Assembly (NCBI GenBank): GCA_014529385.2 | Contig: CM043967.1 | Span: 84,702,278 to 84,766,277 of the forward strand | Reading direction: 5' to 3' | Source of the DNA: Adiantum capillus-veneris | Lineage: Eukaryota > Streptophyta > Polypodiopsida > Polypodiales > Pteridaceae | Length of the DNA stretch: 64,000 bases | Part shown: in pieces, positions 55,560-64,000 of the stretch | Layout: each line of letters opens with the position of its first letter | Numbering within the stretch: the first letter of the stretch is position 1 | Translations under genes and position numbers: made by a program | The notes under the pieces: model-generated | Seen by the model: the letters and a program-made list of their open reading frames with translations, nothing else | Told to the model about the DNA's origin: nothing | The model's database searches: none

Positions 55560-57625
55560 CCCTCTTAATAATTTCTTACTAATTATTGCTAAAGATGCCA
55601 GGGAGGTTCTTTGAGATGTGTTGGTTGGTTAGCACTCTTGGTGCTTGTAGCCAATCTGAGCTCTTCTTTAATGAGAGAATTATGGGTGTGTTTGAGGTCA
55701 TAGTATCAATCAAATAGGGATGCCCACTAGCCCCTCTAATGTTCGCTATTGGATCCCACCCTCTAGTAACATTACTCGAAGATAGTGCTGCGAGGGGGGA
55801 GGTTCAAGAGCTATCCCTACCGAACAACGGCCAATTTTTGGCGAAGCTGTTTGCAGATGACTCACTACTTTAACTCAAAGCGTGCACTGAGGTAATTAGG
55901 AAGGCTCTAGAGATTGTACAATTGTATACCATAGCATCCGGGTCAAAGTGTAGTATTGAAAAATCCAAAGGAAAAATCTTTCGGCACTTCGGAGCCCCTC
56001 TGGGGGTGGAGGTAACTCACAAGCAAAGATTCCTATGTGTCATGGAGAAGGTAAGAAGCAAGTTGCTATGGTGGGATTTTGTGCTTCTCCCTTTTTTGAG
56101 TAGAGTGAAAGTGATAATTCATTTAATCTCCCCTATATAACCTTCAATGGTCCTCTACTTAAGCTAGCCAAATGTAGTTGGAAGGAGTCCTTAAAACCGG
56201 TGAAAAGGCTTCTGTGGAAGAAAAACACTAAAGACTAGATGCCTTGGGAGTGGGTGAAATGGGAGGTGATTGTGAGACCTATAGAGCAAGATGGCCTCAG
56301 GATTCTAAACCCCAATATTCATGTAGAGGCCTAGTGCACCAAGTTTGTGGTTTGCACTCATGAAACAAGATCAAGCATGGGCTATTACAAAAAAAGCCAG
56401 TGGCCAATGGAAAGGGCTCGAGATGCATGACAAGCTGCTTGTCCCTCGATTGTCCCTGGATGGGTTGGCTTGAAACCTGGGGGTTTGACGGACGAGCTCA
56501 CTCAAAAATCAAGAAAGCAACAAACTCACTAGAATGAGGAGAGTTAACAAGGTATTTTCATAATTTGGTAACTCATTGATCCCCCTGGCTCTATTAGGCG
56601 GGAAACATCATTCTAAACCCATTTTGGAGGAAAGTGGCCAGAAAGGTCAATAACAAAGGTAACAGATGATTGGGCCAATTTGGGATTACAACAACAATAG
56701 TTGGAAAGAAGCAGATCAATTGACTCCTGAATTTAAACTCAGTGGGAATGAAAGACTGATGATCAACAGAGCCCTAGAACAGTCTGACAGTTGGTGTCTA
56801 CCTAATTGCAAGTCCAAGTTTGAGTGTAAAGCATGGTGGTGGCCCAACGACAAACATTTCTTGAAATCGCAAACCAAGAAAGTGCACCACACCCTTATGG
56901 TTTTGATGGCTTGGTTCTCCCCATAAAACAAGCAACGGTAGCCTGAGTTAAGATGGGGGGCAATCACGAAGAACTTCTGGTGTCCTCAATGGCTGCACAA
57001 GATGAAGGTCTTTTTATGGAAGGTACTATGGGGAGCCTTATCGCCTGGGGTGAAGACTTGCGCCAAGGGTATTGGTCTAGATAGATGCTCGCAATGAAGA
57101 ACGGCTAATGAAGACCTCGCGCATCTTTTCAAGGACTGCTCGATGATTTGTGGCCTAGCGGGAAAGATTTGCAAATGGGTTTAAAAGAACTAGAAGATAT
57201 GATTATTTAAGAATGATCTCTTCGTGCAAGGGAAGGTGTTTAAGAGACGAGCTCCTTATTGTAACACAAATTGTTACGTCAAATAGGTCTAGAAGGCTAG
57301 AAACCTTCGGATCTTTGAAAATAACATGGAAACAACTAGGTTCACAAAGATAATACAAGAAAGTAGGGGGCAATTATCTCCATTGGGAAATGGATGGACA
57401 CCTGATGAGTGGAACATGGCAAGTGGCAAAATAATGAATGACTTATTTAGGTAAGGGCGTGGGCCCTATCTCTGTCGTGGGGGGGCGCCCCTTTCAACCG
57501 ATGTAATTGTGGTCTATTAAAGATGTCATGGCTCAGCATGAGCATGGCAAGAAATTGCATTTTTTGGTCATGATAATATAATCCACTCACTAGTGTGAGT
57601 TTTGCAAAGAAAAAAAGATGCCAAG
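55560..57625 (+). pseudogene. L1-like LINE, 3' half (copy 4)
   Basis: Plus strand. RT palm end with GCPLAPL-like motif and FADDSLL (FADD codons 55850-55861), then FRHFGAPLGVEVTHKQRFLCVMEKV (about 55978-56055), a middle part at 56666-56926 (FECKAWWWPNDKHFLK), the zf-RVT Cys/His segment (about 57080-57180, with one stop after the first Cys pair) and a tail with 'agtgtgagttttgcaaagaaaaaaag' ending near 57625. Numerous stops and shifts. It starts 180 bp from the 5'-truncated end of copy 3, facing away from it. Confidence 0.8.
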
Positions 57626-57785
57626 GAGTTTCTTTTTTTCCTACGGAACTCACAAAACCTTTGAGTGGTTATATTATTAAACTCAAAAAAAATTCAGAGG
57701 AGACCCTGCTTAAATCCGAGCCAGGGTGCCAATAGAACCACGAGAGTACATAGAACCATAAACACAACATCAAGAGGCAGCTACC

Positions 57786-58012
57786 TATTACCATATACAT
57801 GTGGTAGTGATGTGTGTGAACACACTAGGACCGCCGGGGCATTTTTTCCCTCTTTAGGAGGTTTTTCCCCTCGTGCATTGTATATATGCCCATCACTCTA
57901 GGGCTGTCTATCTTTCCATTGTACACTAAGTAACACACTCTCTATTGTGTGCCTTGAGCTTCCTTTGTCTTCTCCAAGCTGTGTGCATTTCTCTGCAACC
58001 CTTATTCCAACA
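57786..58012 (+). repeat. copia-2 5' LTR
   Basis: 227 bp. Contains a TATA-like tgtatatatgcc (about 57879) and a pyrimidine-rich end, and is followed after one base by the primer site. Confidence 0.9.
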
Positions 58013-58013
58013 A

Positions 58014-58026
58014 TTGGTATCAGAGC
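58014..58026 (+). promoter_or_regulatory. copia-2 primer-binding site
   Basis: ttggtatcagagc, the exact initiator-tRNA-Met-type sequence. Confidence 0.92.
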
Positions 58027-58377
58027 AGGTTACGTCCTCCCGGGCTTAGTCGTCAGCTGCTCCAACACACGCCTGCTCACTTTCTCCAATTTTAGTGAGC
58101 TTTGGCGAGCGTTTGCAGGTCAACAAATACTTCGGGTACGCTCGTAGAGCACAGTCTGCTCAGATTTCTGATTCGGACTCATTTCGGCCCCCATTTCCAT
58201 TACAGGCAGTGCTGCACATGCTATTTCTTCATTTTGTGCAGAGTGTCTATCAGTGTTGTTTTCTGCATAACAGGTGCCTTACAGTCTTCTACAGTTTTTG
58301 CTATATAGCACGTGTTGTTCCCACTCCGTTTCTCCTATTTTTGGGCAGTTTTCACATTAGGTGCAACATTTACCATG

Positions 58378-61300
58378 GCTGACAACAACACAGATGTCTT
58401 CAAGATGTTTGCTGCTGAGGAAAGGTTGGATGGGGACAATTACCCTATGTGGGCTTATATGATGCAACATGTTCTTGTGTCAAAGGGCGTCTGGAATATT
58501 GTTTAGGGCATTGATGTACGTCCTGGTTCTGAGGATGTAGGCGATGTTGAGGATGTTGCAGGTCTTGCTGAAAGGATTGTTGCTATTAGAGTTGTTTTGC
58601 CTACGGTAGAACAAGCTCGTTGGGATGTAAAGGATGCGCAGGCTCATGCATTGATTGCGTTGTCTGTGAAGCGCACCATTGTTCCTCACATCTGTTCAGC
58701 AAAATCTGCAAAACAGGCTTGGGATATTCTAGCAGGTCTTTATGCAAGCCGCAATGAGGCTAAAATTTCTTTGCTGCGTAAAGAGCTGGAGTCGAAGATT
58801 ATGCATGAGGAAGATGATATAGACACTTTCCTTGCTAGTGTCAAGGATATCAATGAGCAACTTATTTCTGCAAGTGAAGTCATTTAAGACAATTCCCTTG
58901 TGCAGACTGTTCTTGATGCCTTACCAGACTCTTATCAGACTTTTGCTAGTACTTGGAGACTTATGACCCAAGGAAATCCAAAAGTTGTCAAGTTTGATGC
59001 ATTATGCACATTGATATTGCAAGAGTCACGTTCCAGAAAAAACGGGACTAGACAGCGTGCAGTTGAACATGCTTTTATTGCTTCTCAAAGAAAGGGTGGT
59101 AACAACAATGCAACCACTTCTTATGGTTCTGCTGCGAGTGGCAAAACTTCTCTTCCTAATGCTTCTGGTGGCAGCACTTCATCTGGCAATTCTGGTGATA
59201 AGGGCAAAAAGAAGATGCATTGCCATTATTGTAAATCTAATGATCACTTGATCAAGCAGTGTCCTAAGTTGAAGGCCAAAGAGGCTAAGAAGAAAGAGGG
59301 TGGTTCCAATGCAAATGCTGGTTCCACTACAAATGCAGCCATTGTTGAGTCTTCTGTGAAAGGAGACTGTGATTCTGATGTCAATGCAGAATGGTCTTTT
59401 AGCGCAGAGTGCACTTACAATCCTGCTTTCCATGATGCATGCTTGTCAGTTGCTGCAGATTCACATGTGTGGTATTTTGATAGTGGTGCTACAAAGCACA
59501 TTACCTCACATCGTGAATTGTTCACCTCTCTTGGGTCTGTCCCTCATGGGAATTCTGTCACTTGTGCCAACAACGCCTCTTATCTGGTTCAGGGAATTGG
59601 AAAGATTGTGCTTACTGCTGCAAATGGCAGTTCCTTCACACTTGTTGATGCACTTTATATACTTGGGATCAAGAAGAATCTCTTGTCTGTATCCGTACTT
59701 GTTAGACTTGGACTTGTAGCCAAATTTTTGGATGACAGATGTATAGTTCATGATCTCAGTTTTGGTGATGAAATTGTTGCATCTGGCCTTTTGTGCCGTG
59801 GGCTGTATAAGCTCACTTTGTATGACAAGTGTGGACAAAATTTTGCAAATGCTGTTGCAGATTCAAGGGCTATTTCAGATGCAAAACTTTGGCATGCATG
59901 TTTTAGTCATCTGAATTTTGCCAGTTTGCTGCGTTTGCAGAAATCTGATATGGTTGCTTCTTTGCCGCCTCTTGAAGCATCTGTCAAACATGTTTGTGAA
60001 GGCTATATTTTGTGTAAGATGCAACGTTCTAAGTTTCCAAAGGATGGTTCAGTTCGGGCCACATGGGGGTTGCAGCTTGTGCATAGTGATGTTTGTGGGC
60101 CCATGCAAACTCCGTCCTTGGGCAATACCTGTACTTCGTGAATTTCATTGATGATTACTCCAGGCATGCATGGGTATTTCCGCTTAAAGTGAAGTACAAA
60201 GTTTTTATGTGCTTCAAACAATTTCTGGCTATGGCTGAAAATGTCTTGAAATGTACTATGGGCACCCTCCGTTCCGGTCAAGGGGGGGAGTATATGTCTC
60301 ATGATTTCAATGCATTTCTGGCTAGTCGTGGGATAAAACACCAATGTACAGTGCCTTATACACCTCAACAAAATGGGGTTGCTGAGAGGAAAAATAGGTC
60401 ACTTACGGAAATGGCACGATGTATGGTCAAAAGTCAAGCTTTGCCGCATTCTTTTTGGCTTGAGGCCATCATGTGTGCCACTTATGTACTAAACAGGTGT
60501 CCTACGAAAGCTTTGTAGTCTATTACTCCATATGAAGCATGGCATGATAGAAAGCCTTCTATTGAGCACATGCATGTTTTTGGATGTTTGGCATCTGCTT
60601 TGGTGCCACAATCGCATCGCATAAAATTGGATGATAAGGTTGTCAAATGTATTTTTGTTGGTTATAGTGCTGAAAGCAAAGGTTACAAGTTGTATCATCC
60701 GAAACAAAACGTATTCTAGTTTCACGGGATGCAGTGTTTGTGGAAGATTCTATTCAAGCCTTGCTGTCATGTACTAGAGACAATAGTGTAAGCTCACAGG
60801 ACATTTATGACACTTTGTTGCCTCTTTCCAGTGGTGGAAATATGAATGTAAGTTCCAATGAGGCAAATGTACAGCCTATGGAGCTTTCTGAAATGTTACA
60901 GATCAGTCTATTACTGATGCAGATATACATGATGTACTTGATGAGGAAAGAGCTGAAAATGAGTAGGCAAGAGGTATGCCAAAATGGCTGGTGCACACTT
61001 TGCGTAACAGTAAATTGGATGCACCCTTGTCTAGTCGTACTCGTTTAGGCTCTCGCCATGCATCTTATGCATCAGATTGTTATGCATTGGCTGTGTCTAG
61101 CTTACATGATGTTGAGGAGCCTCTCTCTTTTGATGAAGCACATAATTTAGAAAATTGGATGGCTGCCATGCAATCAGAATATAATGCACTTATAGAAAAT
61201 GACACATGGACTTTATGTGATTTGCCTCTTGGAAAAAAGGCCATTGGTACGAAAATGGTTTACAAGTTGAAACGCAAGCCGGATGGTGAGATCGATCACC

Positions 61301-62636
61301 ATAAGGCTCGACTTGTTGCAAAGAGTTATGCACATAAAAAAGGCATATATTATGAAGAGACTTTTGCTCCCACTTCTCGTATGACTACTGTGCATTTTCT
61401 ATGTGCATTGGCAGCTCATTTTGGTTGGGATGTACATCAATCAGACATTGTTACTGCTTTCATGAATGGTGACATATTTGAGGAAGTTAATGTAAGACAG
61501 CCTCGCGGTTTTGTCATAAAAGGACAAGAGGACAAAGTGTGCAAATGTAAGAAGGCTTTGTATGGGTTGAAGCAATCTCCTTGTGCTTGGTATGAGAAAG
61601 CTGACACTCATTTGGTCAATGAGGCTTTTGTAACAGTCCAAACAGAAAGCACATTGTATGTAAAGCGTGAGGGTGATGTATTTCTCATTTTGGTTCTTTA
61701 TGTAGATGATTTTCTGATCATTGGACCAAATGAGAGACATATTGCTGAATTTAAGGCTGATTTGAATGCTAGATTTGGGGCTGTTGCATCATTACTTGGG
61801 TATACATTTTAAGTAGTGTGATGGTGGTATTGGCTTGTGTTAGAAAAGTTACATAGAAACATATGTAAGTTTGGACTTGAGGATTGCAAAACTATTGCCA
61901 CTCCCATGGAAACATATTTGAAGTTCAATCTACATGATGCTAGCGATCCTACTGATGTCACTCTTTACCAAACTGCTGTTGGCTGCCTCATTTATGTATG
62001 CAACACAAGGCCAAATATTCAGTTTGCGGTCTCACAGGTCAGCAAATTTATGTATAGCCCAGGGTCTAAGCATTGGAAGGTTGTCAAGAGGATTTTTTGC
62101 TACCTTAGTGGCACTTTACATCTTGGCTTGTTTTATCCCAAGGGGGGATCATTGCCGCCAGATTTACATGCTTTTTCGGACTCAGATTAGGCTGGTTGTT
62201 TTGACACGCGAATGTCCACAAGTGGTTTTTGTTTCATGCTTGGCAGTTCATGTCTATCATGGTTGAGAGAGAAGCAACCTACTGTGGACACTTTGAGTTG
62301 TGAGGCTGAGTACAGGGCAGTCTTCACAGCTACGATTGAGTGTGTATGGCTCAGACGCCTTATGGCTGATTTGGGTGTTGGACAGGACACTGCCAACACT
62401 ATCTACACTAACAGTCAGAGGGAATTGGCAGTTTTGAGAAACCCAGTTTTTCATGCTCGCACAAAGCACATTGAGGTGCATTACCACTATGTCAGGGAGA
62501 GGCTCTCAGTAGGAGAGATCAGCTTGAATTATGTGCCAACATAGGACAACCTTGCACATCTTTTCACAAAGGCATTGTCTCATGAGAAGCTCGAAGATTT
62601 CCACAAAGCTTTGGGCTTACTCCGCTTTGTGGACTG
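58378..62636 (+). pseudogene. copia-2 Gag-Pol polyprotein, broken
   Basis: Starts MADNNTDVFKMF at 58378 and keeps the copia order. Gag is followed by a zinc knuckle CHYCKSNDHLIKQC (59221-59262), protease DSG (from 59479), integrase (CEGYILCKM replaces the usual CEGCxxGK, so one zinc Cys is lost), RT with LKQSP and YVDD (61699-61710), and RNase H to LFTKALS. Breaks: TAG 58504-58506, TAA 58885-58887, a frame shift near 60120, TAG 60516-60518, frame shifts near 60705 and 60970, a stop at 61810-61812 with lost sequence after it, TAG 62188-62190 in place of Trp in the DSDWAG box, and TAG 62542-62544 in place of Gln. It cannot make active protein. Confidence 0.92.
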
Positions 62637-62702
62637 ATCATGTCCTCAGGGCATGGCACTTCCCTTTACTCATGTGCCAGCTCTCGTTCACCGCATCACT
62701 CC

Positions 62703-62712
62703 AGGGGGGATT
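62703..62712 (+). promoter_or_regulatory. copia-2 polypurine tract
   Basis: aggggggatt directly precedes the 3' LTR, the same as in copia-1. Confidence 0.85.
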
Positions 62713-62939
62713 TGTTACCATATACATGTGGTAGTGATGTGTGTGAACACACTAGGACCGCCGAGGCATTTTTTTCCTCTTTAGGAGGTTTTTTCCCCCG
62801 TGCATTGTATATATGCCCATCAGTCTAGGGCTATCTATCTTTCCATTGCACACTAAGTAACACACTCTCTATTGTAGGCCTTGAGCTTCCTTCATCTTCT
62901 CCAAGCTGTGTGCGTTTCTCTACAACCCTAATTCCAATA
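62713..62939 (+). repeat. copia-2 3' LTR
   Basis: 227 bp, starts TGTTACCATATACATG and is followed by the right target duplication CTACC. Confidence 0.9.
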
Positions 62940-63007
62940 CTACCAAGACCAAAAGGACTACCACTCCGGGATGATAACCCCCCCAAGATGAAACAAAGAG
63001 ATACATA

Positions 63008-63532
63008 GTGTTTGGTGGATACATCGGAATGTCACCCAAAAGCCGGATACATGCCAAACTTTGCCGTACTCAATCATTTTTTCAAAAGAAGTTGTGTAAT
63101 TCTGTTTTTGATGATTCTCAAATTGTCATACAGTCTATCATTTCCTCTTATTCTATCCAAGCCTACAAACCTTGTAAGTGGCCAAGTGGCCGTGGAAAAG
63201 GGTTTCAAGTTTTTAAGTCAAAATCCTTAGTTTTGGAAGGCACATTATCATTATCTTGGGGATTTATTGGACGTCAACTAAGAGATGAATTGTTGCTACA
63301 AGTTGTAATTAATCGTTCTCCTTGTCTGGTAATCAAAATTTTGATTCCAAATAGCAAAAATTGTGTTCCTTGTCTTTTGCTCTTTCATCTAAGTGTAATC
63401 ATTCTCTTCTTTTGTAGTTCGCAACATCTTGTCTATGAGCTAAATGCATTGATTTGCGGTCTTAAATGGTTTTTTTTTAATGTTTTGACCTTGAAGAGTG
63501 TTTCTAAGCTTGAAGGGAACCTTTCCGTGTAG
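63008..63532 (+). CDS. Open frame of unknown nature
   Basis: 174 codons from ATG 63008 with a cysteine- and leucine-rich second half (VPCLLLFHLSVIILFFCSS looks like a membrane span). No family recognised and no introns evident. Composition is A/T-rich and a second frame (63012-63230) overlaps it, so chance is a serious alternative. Confidence 0.2.
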   Translation: MFGGYIGMSPKSRIHAKLCRTQSFFQKKLCNSVFDDSQIVIQSIISSYSIQAYKPCKWPSGRGKGFQVFKSKSLVLEGTLSLSWGFIGRQLRDELLLQVVINRSPCLVIKILIPNSKNCVPCLLLFHLSVIILFFCSSQHLVYELNALICGLKWFFFNVLTLKSVSKLEGNLSV

Positions 63533-63539
63533 TTCTGTT

Positions 63540-63910
63540 TCAATTTTCTGTACATTTTTTGGGATGGATCGTGATTTATGTACCTTCCCAGATGATTGCA
63601 TAACTTGGTAGGAATATTCCCTTAGTTGTTGTAACACCTCTCCTTAAGTTTTGCTGCATTCCAAATTTGTTTGGATGCCGGGAAGGCGTGATGACCTAGA
63701 GCGGTGAGATTAGACATAGACTGATTTTCTGACTAGGAAGTGGTTGATTTGCTATTGTAGACATATGAACATTCATCTAGGTTCACTTATGTGAGATTGA
63801 AAATATGATTGAGTCTCCGTGCCCCATCCCGAGCTACTTCCTTGCATATTGACATTATGTTAGTACCAAAAAGCTATGCTGCAGACATCCGTCACGGCGA
63901 CCCGCTAACA
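63540..63910 (+). mobile_element. Probable 5' LTR (end) of a further gypsy element
   Basis: Ends in GACCCGCTAACA directly before a gypsy-type primer site. The left edge is not determined. The G+C-rich end (cacggcgacccgctaaca) is usual for this LTR class. Confidence 0.45.
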
Positions 63911-63926
63911 TTGGCGTCGCTGCCGG
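63911..63926 (+). promoter_or_regulatory. gypsy primer-binding site
   Basis: ttggcgtcgctgccgg resembles the common plant gypsy site ttggcgccgttgccgg with two changes. The element body lies beyond the window. Confidence 0.6.
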
Positions 63927-64000
63927 ATCCTTAGGTGGTGAGTGACCTAGTTGTATGAAAAATCCTTTCCCAAATATTTTGACACCCATTCCATTTACAC

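Larger units (their letters stand above)
57786..62939 (+). mobile_element. Ty1/copia element, old and inactivated (copia-2)
   Basis: 5154 bp with two 227-bp LTRs (57786-58012 and 62713-62939) and a perfect 5-bp duplication CTACC (57781-57785 and 62940-62944). I count about 15 differences between the LTRs, far more than in copia-1, including damage to the terminal dinucleotides (TA at the start of the 5' LTR, TA at the end of the 3' LTR). Same primer-site type, same polypurine tract and a homologous polyprotein, so it belongs to the same lineage as copia-1 but was inserted much earlier. The LTR sequences of the two differ. Confidence 0.93.

Overview
The window reads as nuclear DNA of a land plant with a large, repeat-filled genome. 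The evidence is Ty1/copia and Ty3/gypsy elements primed by initiator-tRNA-Met-type sites, L1-like LINEs, a tRNA-derived SINE, split genes with GT/AG introns, very long (GA/CT)n arrays, and degenerate pentatricopeptide (PPR) units of the kind expanded in ferns and other seed-free plants. A fern is my best inference, not a demonstrated fact. I see no rRNA gene, no functional tRNA gene, no CRISPR array and nothing bacterial.

Layout. 1-2.1 kb: a gypsy gag scrap (minus) and a decayed L1-like LINE (plus). 2.2-13.5 kb: mostly non-coding, with a SINE, microsatellites, one possible host exon (4685-4987, minus), an unidentified broken coding region (7.9-9.8 kb, minus), a second LINE family (11.2-12.1 kb, minus) and a PPR pseudogene (12.4-13.5 kb). 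13.5-14.2 kb: the 5' end of a minus-strand LTR element. 14.5-19.1 kb: a decayed plus-strand gypsy element lacking its integrase core.

19.4-40.3 kb is a nested pile of minus-strand gypsy elements. Element B (19404-23518) is cut in its reverse transcriptase by element A (23519-36636). The 3' LTR of A was then split by a young, open-frame copia element (24619-29802, TSD TGGTC). The uninterrupted version of that target lies in the LTR of B at 20483. The truncated 5' LTR of A abuts the protease/gag end of a third element, C, whose LTR is 38664-40337.

40.3-50.3 kb holds further gypsy remnants and a gag-only copia-type element (45794-48445, TSD TGATT) inserted in an open frame. 50.3-57.6 kb contains a LINE scrap, the one convincing host gene (a three-exon TLC-domain membrane protein, minus, 51817-53042) and two LINE copies facing away from each other. 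57.8-62.9 kb is an older, inactivated copia element (TSD CTACC). The window ends with the primer-binding site of another gypsy element at 63911.

The genes do not form a pathway. Nearly all coding capacity is gag-pol of retroelements, of which only the copia polyprotein at 25296-29477 is uninterrupted. The TLC gene is the only likely working host gene. LTR edges, TSDs, splice sites and differences were read by eye and no database search was possible.
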